A program made the position numbers and the translations under genes. DNA of 64,000 nt from a bacterium (GTDB lineage: Bacteria > Pseudomonadota > Alphaproteobacteria > Sphingomonadales > Sphingomonadaceae), in the NCBI GenBank assembly GCA_030824575.1, contig JAVBXL010000035.1, forward strand, positions 1 to 64,000, read 5' to 3'. The notes below the pieces were generated by a model. It searched no databases. It saw only the letters and a program-made list of their open reading frames with translations, and had not been told where the DNA came from. Numbering within the stretch: the stretch's first letter is position 1; each line of letters starts with the position of its first letter. Below are positions 52,383 to 60,990 of this stretch, in pieces.

Positions 52383-55280
52383 GAAGCGGTAGCGTGCGCC
52401 CGCCGTGAAGCGGCGGCCATAGGCGTACACGTCAAGCAGTTGGTTCGAGAAGCGCCCATGGGTGCTGATCGTTTCGTTGGTGACGTTCAGCGCTTCACCG
52501 AAGACGCTGATCCGCTCGTTGATCTGGTAACTGGTGCTCAGATCAACCTGCAGGCTGGAATTGACGAAGGTCGGTTCCGCACCAAAGGCCGAGTTGTTCT
52601 GCGCCTGGCCAAATTCACGCAGATATTTGTCGCGCCAGTTGACCGCGGTTCGGAATTGGAAGCCGTTTTTGTCATAGAAGGCGACCAGGTTCGCCGAATT
52701 GGCGAGGCCGGTAACCGCAAAGCCGCTCTGCGACAGATTGTCTTCGTCATAAGGCTTGTTCGTTTCGACGAAGGTGGCGTTGGCGTTGAAGCCGAAGCCG
52801 CTGTCGCCGAAGACATGCTGCCATGCCAGCTCGACCCCCTTGATCACCGCGGATGGTCCGTTGACCCGCTGCGATACGGTGAAGACTGCGGCCGCGCCTG
52901 TCGTCGGGTCGATCACGCCGTTGATCGATTGACGCTGCGTGCCTGCAACCACGAAGTTCGACACATCCTTGATGAAGAAATTGACGGATGCGTAAGAGTT
53001 GCGCTGATAATACCATTCTGCCGCAAGATCGAAATTGTCGGCGAGATAGGGTTGCAGGTTCGGATTGCCCCCGGTCGCGGTCAGTGCGCCGACGCGCTGG
53101 CCGACACCTACGTTCAGAACCGGCGTCAGCGTGTTCAATGCAGGGCGCGTCAACGTGCGCGACGCATCGAAGCGCAAGTGCAGCTTGTCCGTCAGTTCCA
53201 GTTTCATGTCGAGGCTGGGCAGAAAGTAGGAATAGCTGCTCCTGGTCGAGATCGGTTGCGATTCTCCGAAGCCGACCGTCAGCAGCGTCGGATCCGCCGT
53301 GCTTCCGGTGATGGACGTCGGCAAGCGTCCGATGCCCGCCGACACCAGCTTCGTGATTTCTTCTCGCGCGCCGGCATTGAAGTGGAACGGCATACCGGCC
53401 ACGTCCGCTTCGAAATTCACCCGGACATAGGCCGACCAGGTTTTCTCTCGCACATTCTGAACGCTGCCAGGGTCGAGCAGCAGGTCGAACATCCCCGTAT
53501 AGGCAGTGCCACAGCAGCCATAGTTGTAACCGGGAATATTCTGCGCCTGGGGATTACCCAAGCCTTCTAGATAACGCTGATATTCCCTGGCATCAAATTT
53601 CAGCAGGCCCGGTGGCAACGTGCCGGAAAAACCAGGAATGAAATTATTGGTGCCGATCGTACCCTGAAGCAGGCTGGACGGGATCAATACGCCGCTGCCC
53701 TGACCGGACGGACCGCCATAGCCGGCATAAGCCTGCCAGAAATTGTTGGTGAAGGTGCTGCTATTCTGGAGCTTGAACACGTCCTCCATATAACGACCAC
53801 CAAATTTGATGGTTAGATTATCCTGTTCCCATGTGGCGCCAAGGCGGAACTGCTTGATCTCATCGCTATTGAGCTGCTGCTGCCGCACGGTAACGTGGGA
53901 TCCAATGATGCTCGTGTCGATCCAGCGTGAGGCATCGCCATTGGGACCGTAAGCGGTCAGTTCTGGAAACGCGCTGCTGCTGCTTCCGTTAACGCGGATG
54001 CCGTTGGCGGTGCCGAGCAAGCCGCCATAGCCGATATCGCCATTTTCGCTGCTGATTTCACCGCCCGGATTCTGGCGGCTCTTCGAATAGCTGGCATCGG
54101 CCTCGATCTTCAGATTGGGGGTTGCGTCCCATTTCAGGTTCAGGCCGACCTGGTTGGTCTCCAGTACTCGGGTGTCGGTGCCGGCGGTAAAGTCGGTCGG
54201 CGATCCCTGCTGCACGAAATCGATCGTGGTCCCGTTTTCATCCTGTTCGACATTGCGCATCGAACCCTGGTTGAACCAGACGCCGAAGCCGGAAATGTCG
54301 GTGACGATCTTCTGCCGGGAATAATTGTCGTCCAGCGTCAGGACGACGTCGTCGGACGGCGCCCATTGCAGAGCGATGCGGCCGTCGATGCGTTCATCCT
54401 TGGTGTAACGCTGGTCCGCGCCATATTGCTGGCCATACCAGCCGACGACGCTTTTGCGGTCGCTTGCTGCGGCGCTGGCAGCGTCGGAGGGGTTGCAACT
54501 CGCAGCATTACTACCCGCCAACTGGCACGGTGCGAACAGACCGCCCTGCCAGCCCGAGACGAAGACGCGGTTCACCTGCGTATCGCGACGGGTATAGATG
54601 CCATCGACCAGGATACCGATCGTATCGTCGGCGAAGGTCTTGCTGAACAGCGCGCCGATCGTTGGCACCACCTTTCCAGCATCGTCCTGCACCGAACCCG
54701 ACGCACTGAAGGCGACCCTCGTGCCAGGGCTGTCAAACGGCTTTGGATAGGAAATATTGACGGTCGCGCCGATCGAGCTGCTGGACAGAGAAACATCCGG
54801 AGTCTTCAGCACGGCAAGCTGGCCGACGAAATCGGCGCCGACCGACGAAAAGTCGACCGAACGACCACCCGTTGCGGTCGAGATGCGGCGGCCGTCGATC
54901 AGCGTTTCGTTGAAATCGCCGCCGAAACCGCGCACGGTGATGCCGTCCGGCTCGCCACGCGATCCCGACCGATTGATCGACACACCCGGCAGGCGTTGCA
55001 ACGATGCCGCGACGTTCGAATCCGGAAACTTACCGATATCTTCCGCCGAAATGACGTCAACGACGCCCGCCGACGTGCGTTTGATATCGAGGTTCCGCTG
55101 CAATGATCCGCGAATACCTGTGACGACAATATCGGGCTCACTGGTCGGCGACGTGATCGTGGCTTGCCCGGTTTCCTGACCTATGGCCGGAACGGTAATC
55201 GCCACGGCTAGCAAGCTGGCGGTGGACGCAAGCGTAACGCGGCGACGCGATGCGCGAATTTTATGAAAATTGTACTTCAT
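52380..55280 (-). CDS. TonB-dependent outer-membrane receptor, Caulobacter type
   Basis: 966 residues from ATG 55280, with CTTGGGGAGGATC upstream. The signal peptide ends near VPAIGQ. The plug reads DIVVTGIRGSLQRNLDIKRT, VVDVISAEDIGKFPDSNVAA and SLQRLPGVSINRSGSRGEPD, the pattern of the large Caulobacter/sphingomonad receptor family. The barrel ends FGEALNVTNETI, then YAYGRRFTAGARYRF. It takes up an oligosaccharide, probably a product of the neighbouring glycoside hydrolases. It heads the receptor-flavoprotein operon and diverges from sapC/cupin genes, with a LacI-type operator in the shared promoter region. Confidence 0.93.
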   Translation of the reverse strand: MKYNFHKIRASRRRVTLASTASLLAVAITVPAIGQETGQATITSPTSEPDIVVTGIRGSLQRNLDIKRTSAGVVDVISAEDIGKFPDSNVAASLQRLPGVSINRSGSRGEPDGITVRGFGGDFNETLIDGRRISTATGGRSVDFSSVGADFVGQLAVLKTPDVSLSSSSIGATVNISYPKPFDSPGTRVAFSASGSVQDDAGKVVPTIGALFSKTFADDTIGILVDGIYTRRDTQVNRVFVSGWQGGLFAPCQLAGSNAASCNPSDAASAAASDRKSVVGWYGQQYGADQRYTKDERIDGRIALQWAPSDDVVLTLDDNYSRQKIVTDISGFGVWFNQGSMRNVEQDENGTTIDFVQQGSPTDFTAGTDTRVLETNQVGLNLKWDATPNLKIEADASYSKSRQNPGGEISSENGDIGYGGLLGTANGIRVNGSSSSAFPELTAYGPNGDASRWIDTSIIGSHVTVRQQQLNSDEIKQFRLGATWEQDNLTIKFGGRYMEDVFKLQNSSTFTNNFWQAYAGYGGPSGQGSGVLIPSSLLQGTIGTNNFIPGFSGTLPPGLLKFDAREYQRYLEGLGNPQAQNIPGYNYGCCGTAYTGMFDLLLDPGSVQNVREKTWSAYVRVNFEADVAGMPFHFNAGAREEITKLVSAGIGRLPTSITGSTADPTLLTVGFGESQPISTRSSYSYFLPSLDMKLELTDKLHLRFDASRTLTRPALNTLTPVLNVGVGQRVGALTATGGNPNLQPYLADNFDLAAEWYYQRNSYASVNFFIKDVSNFVVAGTQRQSINGVIDPTTGAAAVFTVSQRVNGPSAVIKGVELAWQHVFGDSGFGFNANATFVETNKPYDEDNLSQSGFAVTGLANSANLVAFYDKNGFQFRTAVNWRDKYLREFGQAQNNSAFGAEPTFVNSSLQVDLSTSYQINERISVFGEALNVTNETISTHGRFSNQLLDVYAYGRRFTAGARYRF

Positions 55281-55428
55281 GATCCTCCCCAAGTTCAGAC
55301 ATTGTCTCGCCTGAACACCGAAGCACGATTGCTACGGCGATCATTATTATTGATCCGGGTGGACATTGGCCCCTGCCTATCTGGCAGATCGACATCCCCA
55401 ACCGGTCTTCTTTTTTTCTATGGGAAAT

Positions 55429-55440
55429 GTTAGCGCTATC
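55429..55440. promoter_or_regulatory. LacI-type operator upstream of receptor and sapC
   Basis: GTTAGCGCTATC in the 285-base divergent space between the TonB receptor (start 55280) and the SapC gene (start 55566). It combines the half-sites of the boxes at 30691 and 48076, preceded by an AAAT as in TGTTAGCGCTA-type operators. No other element is evident in 55281-55565 besides the two ribosome sites. Confidence 0.7.
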
Positions 55441-55565
55441 TAAACGAGCGATCAAGAGAAATTGTAGGTGTAATTGTCACAGCCCGCCAAAGGGCGCAGG
55501 TACGTGGCAAAATAGGCGATTTTTCGTGATGATCGCGGATCGGGGAATAGATAGGAGGAGAGGTT

Positions 55566-56249
55566 ATGGCATCGCTCGAACGGGTGAATAGTGACACACA
55601 TGCCACAGTGCGGCTGCGCCCGGCCAATGCGGGACGTGCGCCGTTCGTCCGCGTGGTGCTCAGCGAATTCGCGGCGGCGTCCGTCGCCTGTCCGTTATTA
55701 TTGTCCAAACGATTGGATACGGGCGCCTTTTACGTGGGCGCGTTGCTGGGATTCAAGCCGGGGGAGTGTCTGATCGACTCGCCCGACGGCAAGCCGGCTT
55801 TTTCTCCCCTGGAAAGCGCGCGAGAGGGATTTTTCGCGGTCGAAGATGATATCGCGCTGGATAGCGCGCATGATCGGTTCGCGTCGGCTGGCGGCGAATC
55901 GCTGTTCGATGGCGAAGGGCGTCCGACTGCGGCATTGAAGGCTGCGCAGTCGGCCCTGGGGCGATTGATGGCCGGCGAGGAGGCAACGGAAGCCTTTATT
56001 GCAAAGCTACTTTCCTATCGGTTGGTCGAACCGATCGACGTCTCGCTCACGTTCGATGACGGTGAAAAACTGCGCTTGGAAGGATTGTACACCGTCAGTC
56101 TCGATGCCTTGGGCGAATTGGACGATGCCGCTGTGCGCGATCTCTTCCGGGCCGGGCATATGCAATGCGCCTATGCCATGATCACTTCGCTGCAACATAT
56201 TGCCCTCATGGCCCGCCGGCGCAACGAACGGCTGGCGTCGACGCTGTGA
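55566..56249 (+). CDS. SapC-family protein
   Basis: 227 residues, with AGGAGGAGAGGTT before the ATG. The match to SapC-like proteins is in FVRVVLSEFAAASVACPLLL, TGAFYVGALLGFKPGECLID and GFFAVEDDIALDSAHDRFA, plus the C-terminal LYTVSLDALGELDDAAVRDL helix. The family was named from a Campylobacter S-layer secretion locus, but in sphingomonads and Caulobacter it occurs next to TonB receptors and halogenase-like flavoproteins with no established role. No signal peptide or membrane helix. Its stop overlaps the cupin gene start (GTGA). Confidence 0.85.
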   Translation: MASLERVNSDTHATVRLRPANAGRAPFVRVVLSEFAAASVACPLLLSKRLDTGAFYVGALLGFKPGECLIDSPDGKPAFSPLESAREGFFAVEDDIALDSAHDRFASAGGESLFDGEGRPTAALKAAQSALGRLMAGEEATEAFIAKLLSYRLVEPIDVSLTFDDGEKLRLEGLYTVSLDALGELDDAAVRDLFRAGHMQCAYAMITSLQHIALMARRRNERLASTL

Positions 56250-57268
56250 CCGTGGCGAATGGCGCTTGTTGCCTTCAGGAACGCAATGCATCGGATATCT
56301 GCGATTCCGCTGGCCTGCGGGCGCTGGCTCTGGCCTGCCAACCGGCCGTCATTCGCGGCCATTGCATTAACTGGCCAGTAACAAGGGCGGCGGCGCGGGG
56401 GATCGATGCGGCGATGGCCCATCTGGCGCAATATGATGCGGGACTGACGGCGGAATATTTCTCCGCGCCAGCAGCGCTTCAGGGGCGCTATCATTATGGC
56501 GAAGGCATAGGCGGCTTCAATTTTTCGCGGGAAACGATCAATGTCCGCGAAGCGCTCTCGCGGATCTGCGCCAATGCCCTTGGCGGGCGCGAAACGGGCT
56601 ATATGGGATCGTTACCGACGGAGCTTTGTTTCCCCGGTTTTGCCACCGATAATCCCAGTACGATTGTGGAAGGCCATGTTCGCCCGCGCCTATGGGTTGG
56701 GAACCGATCTACCGTCGCCTGCCACTATGACAGCTATGATAACCTGGCCTGTGTCGTGGCAGGCCGCCGTCGTTTTACGCTCTATCCGCCTGACGCGATC
56801 GGCGACCTTTATATTGGGCCAATCGATCACACTCTGTCGGGGCAGCCCGTGTCCATGGTGGCGGGAATGGACGGAGGCGATGACTATCCACGGTTCGCTG
56901 CGGCGCAGGCCAAAGCCATCATCGTTGACCTGGGTCCGGGCGACGCGCTCTATCTGCCTAAATTATGGTGGCATCAGGTCGAAGCGCTCGATCCCGTCAA
57001 CATCCTTGTGAATTATTGGTGGGACGGCTTTTCGGCCGGGCCTGATTCGCCCTATGCGGCCCTACTTCTTGCGATGATCGCCATTGCCGAACGGCCGGTG
57101 CCCGAACGGGCGGCGTGGCGCGCCTATTTCGATCATTATGTATTCCGTGCCGACGGGCATCCGCTGGCGCACCTCCCCGAAGCGAAGCACGGCGTCCTGG
57201 GGCCATTGGCGCAGGGCAATTATGGCCGCATCCGGGCATTGGTGATGCGGATGCTGCGGGGCGGCTGA
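56246..57268 (+). CDS. Cupin-like (JmjC-type) Fe(II)/2-oxoglutarate oxygenase candidate
   Basis: 340 residues from GTG 56246, overlapping the sapC stop. An earlier in-frame ATG lies inside sapC. The cupin_8/JmjC core is seen: GNRSTVACHYDSYDNLACVV with the metal pair His160 and Asp162, GRRRFTLYPPDAIGDLYIGP, and LGPGDALYLPKLWWHQVEAL with the second His at 243. These residues are those of protein hydroxylases such as FIH-like enzymes. It may hydroxylate a protein or small substrate of the linked receptor system. It is cytoplasmic by sequence, and its partners sapC and the flavoprotein recur with it elsewhere. Confidence 0.87.
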   Translation: MTVANGACCLQERNASDICDSAGLRALALACQPAVIRGHCINWPVTRAAARGIDAAMAHLAQYDAGLTAEYFSAPAALQGRYHYGEGIGGFNFSRETINVREALSRICANALGGRETGYMGSLPTELCFPGFATDNPSTIVEGHVRPRLWVGNRSTVACHYDSYDNLACVVAGRRRFTLYPPDAIGDLYIGPIDHTLSGQPVSMVAGMDGGDDYPRFAAAQAKAIIVDLGPGDALYLPKLWWHQVEALDPVNILVNYWWDGFSAGPDSPYAALLLAMIAIAERPVPERAAWRAYFDHYVFRADGHPLAHLPEAKHGVLGPLAQGNYGRIRALVMRMLRGG

Positions 57269-57570
57269 ACAGTCTTAAAAGCATAATCTATCGCGCAGCG
57301 GAGAGGCTGGCATGAAGCGGGCAACGGGAAACACGGCGTTTTGGGGGGGCGATCATACCAGTCGGGTGGCGTGGCGTTTTCAGGATCAGATAATGCCGTT
57401 TTTCGACCTCCACCTCGATTTTGCGACAACGAGATAGACAGTTGTATCGCGTTTTGCCGATCCGTTCATTTAAGGTAGCGATAACAAAATCATTGTTGCG
57501 CGGATAGAATCGGTTATGCCTGCGGCAACGGTCCGGCACAGGGCTGACCCATTGGGAGGAGCGGACGGCC
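57269..57570. other. Intergenic stretch with a weak operator-like site
   Basis: About 300 bases between the cupin and acetylesterase genes. I see no gene here. At 57474-57485, GGTAGCGATAAC matches nine of twelve bases of GTTAGCGCTAAC and sits 86 bases before the esterase start, so it may be a degenerate copy of the recurring operator. The esterase ribosome site TTGGGAGGAGCGG is near the end of the stretch. Confidence 0.35.
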
Positions 57571-59535
57571 ATGTTTTCGCGCAATCATTCGAGACGCCTG
57601 GCGGGCCTGATCTTCGGCGGCGCGGCGCTCATGCCGTTGTCCGCAGGGGCCGCGCCGCAGTTCGATCCGATGTTCAGCGATCATGCGGTGGTCCAGCGCG
57701 ATCATCCCGTCACGGTGACCGGCCGCGGCGTCCCGCAGGAAATCATTGCGATAATATTCGGAGCCGAAACCCGCGAAGTGCGGGTCGATAAAGATGGTCG
57801 GTTCGAGGCGCGTTTCGCACCTATTGGCACGACGGGACCGGTGAAACTGGAAGCGCGTGCGGCGTCGGGCAGCGTCGTGGCGCAGGATGTGGCTGTAGGG
57901 GATGTGTTCCTCTGTTCGGGCCAATCGAACATGGAACTGGAAGTGCGCAATGCGCAGGATGCGATGACGCAGATTCGCGCGTCTGCCGACGATCAATTGC
58001 GGTTGATGCTGGTGCCGCGCGCCGTGGCGGATAATCCGCTGCGTGATTTTCCGCAGTCGCCGACCTGGCGTCCCGCCGGACCGGACAGCGTCGCCGACTT
58101 TTCCGCCGCCTGCTTCTATATGGCGCGCGAATTGCGCAAGACGGCGAAGGTGCCGATCGGCGCGATCGCCAGCAGTTGGGGCGGATCGCGGATCAGTCCA
58201 TGGATGGGCGCGCAGGCGCAGGTTGCGGTCGGCCAGGGCGCACAATCGGCGCTGGTGTTGTTGCATGGGCGCGATCCGTTTGCGGCGGAGCAGGCCGCCA
58301 GCGCGGAATGGGAAAAATGGTGGCGCAAGGCAACGGGCGACGTCCCCGGCAAGGAGCCATGGCAGCCCGATAGCGGCATCACCTTGACCGATGCGCCGCG
58401 CATCGGTCCATGGGAGCAATGGGGCGTGCCTGGTCTGGCCGATTTCAATGGCATGGTCTGGTATCGGCGCGAGATCGATTTGACGGCGGCGCAGGCCAAG
58501 GCGAGCGGGACATTGTCGCTGGGGCTGCTGGACGATGTCGGCCGGGTGTGGATCAACGGCAAGCCCGTAGGCATGAGCGCGCGCAGCTGGCAGCCGAGCA
58601 GCTTCGACGTGCCGCCTGGTGTGTTGCAGCCGGGGCGCAATGTGATCATCGTCAATGTTCTGGACAATTATGCCAATGGCGGGCTGTCAGGCCCGGCGGA
58701 AGCGATGGCGCTGTCGTTGGGGCAAGCGGGGCATGTGCCACTGGGCGACGAATGGCGCTATGCGGTCGCGACCCGATCGCCGCCGGGCGCGCCGCGCGTG
58801 CCATGGGGCGACACGACCGGCACCGGGACACTCTATAATGGGATGATCGCGCCGCTGGGGGCGATCGGGTTGAAGGGGGTTGCCTGGTATCAGGGCGAAT
58901 CCGATGTCGACCTGCCCGGCTATGCCGACCGGATGACGGCGATGATGGCTGATTGGCGGCGGCAGTTCGGGTCGCCCGACCTGGCTTTCGTTGCGGTGCA
59001 ACTGGCGGGCTATGGCGATCCGGTGACCACGCCCACGAACAATGGTTGGGCGGCGATGCGGCAGGTGCAATATCAGGCGATGGCGCAGGACGATCATGGC
59101 GGCCTGGCGACTGCGATCGACCTGGGCGATCCGTTCGATATCCATCCGGGTGAAAAGCAGGAGGTAGGCCGTCGATTGGCGCGGGCGATGCGCGCGGTCG
59201 CCTATGGCGAGGCGGTGTCGCGCACCGGGCCGCAAGCGTCGCGGGTAACGGCAACGAGCGATGGTGGCGCGGCGATCGATTTCACCGGGCTGAGCGGCGC
59301 GTTGCACACGCGCAGCGCGGCGCAAGCGATCGGCTTTGAACTGTGTGGCGCGGGGGTGGGCAGTTGTCGCTTCGTGGCAGGCAGAATCGAGGGCGGGCGC
59401 GTGATCCTGACCGAGGATGGGCAGCCTGCAACGCGGGTGCGTTATGCCTGGGCGGGGTCGCCAGTGGTAAACCTCTATGACGAAGCGCCGCTGCCGGTCG
59501 GTTCCTTCGAATTACCGATCGTGCCGATGCGCTGA
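57571..59535 (+). CDS. Secreted sialate O-acetylesterase-like (SASA) enzyme
   Basis: 654 residues with a signal peptide (FGGAALMPLSAGAA). The SGNH-type catalytic serine is in CSGQSNMELEV, the Gly/Asn oxyanion region in WYQGESDVDLPGY, and the catalytic Asp-His in DIHPGEKQEVGRRL. Between the halves of the domain lies a jelly-roll-like insert (WYRREIDLTAAQAKASGTLS, VWINGKPVG), typical for this family. In polysaccharide loci these enzymes deacetylate xylan, xyloglucan or pectin rather than sialic acid. Neighbours GH27 and GH95 support a plant or algal glycan. Confidence 0.88.
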   Translation: MFSRNHSRRLAGLIFGGAALMPLSAGAAPQFDPMFSDHAVVQRDHPVTVTGRGVPQEIIAIIFGAETREVRVDKDGRFEARFAPIGTTGPVKLEARAASGSVVAQDVAVGDVFLCSGQSNMELEVRNAQDAMTQIRASADDQLRLMLVPRAVADNPLRDFPQSPTWRPAGPDSVADFSAACFYMARELRKTAKVPIGAIASSWGGSRISPWMGAQAQVAVGQGAQSALVLLHGRDPFAAEQAASAEWEKWWRKATGDVPGKEPWQPDSGITLTDAPRIGPWEQWGVPGLADFNGMVWYRREIDLTAAQAKASGTLSLGLLDDVGRVWINGKPVGMSARSWQPSSFDVPPGVLQPGRNVIIVNVLDNYANGGLSGPAEAMALSLGQAGHVPLGDEWRYAVATRSPPGAPRVPWGDTTGTGTLYNGMIAPLGAIGLKGVAWYQGESDVDLPGYADRMTAMMADWRRQFGSPDLAFVAVQLAGYGDPVTTPTNNGWAAMRQVQYQAMAQDDHGGLATAIDLGDPFDIHPGEKQEVGRRLARAMRAVAYGEAVSRTGPQASRVTATSDGGAAIDFTGLSGALHTRSAAQAIGFELCGAGVGSCRFVAGRIEGGRVILTEDGQPATRVRYAWAGSPVVNLYDEAPLPVGSFELPIVPMR

Positions 59536-59559
59536 ACCATGATAGGAAGGATGATTGAT

Positions 59560-59571
59560 GATAGCGCTATC
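59560..59571. promoter_or_regulatory. LacI-type operator upstream of the antiporter
   Basis: GATAGCGCTATC, identical to the box at 48076, located 25 bases after the esterase stop and 25 bases before the antiporter ATG. It would place antiporter expression under the same regulator as the glycan genes. Confidence 0.68.
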
Positions 59572-59596
59572 AAGATGAAAATGGGGAGGGCCCGAT

Positions 59597-60937
59597 ATGG
59601 GCGGCGATATTCTATCCATGTTGACGGGCATATTGGACCCGCACGGCCCGGCGGCGGCCGCGAAAACGGTCAGCTACACGCCTGCCGACTATAGCGTTCA
59701 TTTCTTTCTGCAACTCATGCTGATCATCGCCGCTTGTCGGGCGGTGGGCTGGCTGGGCCGAAAATTGCTGGCGCAACCGCAGGTGGTGGGCGAAATGATC
59801 GCCGGCGTGATCCTGGGGCCGTCGCTGTTCGGGATGGTCGCGCCCGACCTGCACGCCATGATCTTTCCCAAGGAAACCAGCAGCGTCCTGTATGCCGGGT
59901 CGCAACTGGGCGTGTCCCTCTACATGTTCCTCGTCGGCCTGACCTTGAGGCTCGATCATTTTCGGTCGAAGGCGCGCAACGCCGCCATGGTGTCGGCAGC
60001 GGGGTTGCTGGCGCCGTTCCTGATGGCGGTGTTGATCACGCCCTATATATTGCAGGTTCCGGGCTTGTTTGCCGAAGGATTGGGGCAGGGGCAGGCAACC
60101 CTGTTCATGGGCGCTTGCATTGCGCTGACCGCTTTTCCGATGCTGGCGCGCATCATCAACGAGCGTGGTCTGGCGAATAGTCCGCTTGGCACATTGTCGT
60201 TGACGGCAGGGGCATTTGACGACGCGGCGTCCTGGTGCGTTCTGGCCTTGGTACTGGCCCTGGCGGGGGGAGACGACGCGATCGCCGTTGTCGCGATCGG
60301 GGGTGCGGTTTTGTACGTTGCATTTCTGCTACTGTTCGGCCGAAAACTGTTGGCGCCACTCGGCCGAGCCGTGGAGGCGCGGGGCGAAATGAGCGCCACG
60401 ATATTGGCCATGACGCTGTCCTTATTCTGCCTGTCCGCTTTCATCATGGACGCCATTGGTATTCACGGGATTTTCGGCGGCTTCATTTTGGGCGTATTCA
60501 TGCCACGCGGCCTCTTCGTTCAACAATTCAAGGCGAAGATAGAGCCTATAGCGGTCGTTCTCCTGCTGCCGATGTTCTTCACTTATTCCGGGCTTAACAC
60601 GCGGTTGGACGTCATGAGTTCGGTTCCCTATCTTTTGATTGCTTTGGGGATATTGTTCGTCTCCATCATCGCCAAATTTGGTGCCTGTTATCTGGCCGCG
60701 CGCGTGTCGGGTGAAGATAATCATACCGCCCTGGGCATCGGCGCATTGATGAATTCCCGGGGCCTGATGGAATTGATCATCGTCAATATCGGCATACAGA
60801 AGGGGATTATTCAGCCGGCGCTGTTTTCGATGCTCGTGCTGATGGCCGTCGTGACCACCATGATGGCTGGTCCGCTGTTCGAGCTGTTCTACGGTCGGCG
60901 CGCGCGGGCGCTTGGACAATTGGCGCCCAATATTTGA
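59597..60937 (+). CDS. Cation:proton antiporter, CPA2 family
   Basis: 446 residues with about twelve hydrophobic segments and GGGGAGGGCCCGAT before the ATG. Family motifs include QPQVVGEMIAGVILGPSLFG, ALTAFPMLARIINERGL, the ion-site TAGAFDDAASW with paired Asp residues, GIHGIFGGFILGVFMPRG and GALMNSRGLMELIIVNIG. It exchanges Na+ or K+ for protons at the inner membrane and has no cytoplasmic TrkA/KTN domain. Its place inside the glycan locus behind a shared operator is unusual. It may relieve proton or cation load linked to sugar-acid uptake, which is inference. Confidence 0.9.
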   Translation: MGGDILSMLTGILDPHGPAAAAKTVSYTPADYSVHFFLQLMLIIAACRAVGWLGRKLLAQPQVVGEMIAGVILGPSLFGMVAPDLHAMIFPKETSSVLYAGSQLGVSLYMFLVGLTLRLDHFRSKARNAAMVSAAGLLAPFLMAVLITPYILQVPGLFAEGLGQGQATLFMGACIALTAFPMLARIINERGLANSPLGTLSLTAGAFDDAASWCVLALVLALAGGDDAIAVVAIGGAVLYVAFLLLFGRKLLAPLGRAVEARGEMSATILAMTLSLFCLSAFIMDAIGIHGIFGGFILGVFMPRGLFVQQFKAKIEPIAVVLLLPMFFTYSGLNTRLDVMSSVPYLLIALGILFVSIIAKFGACYLAARVSGEDNHTALGIGALMNSRGLMELIIVNIGIQKGIIQPALFSMLVLMAVVTTMMAGPLFELFYGRRARALGQLAPNI

Positions 60938-60990
60938 CAGGCATTGCTCAAAAATCCTGCCTGCATCATCAGCGCGCCGCGCGCTCCTTG

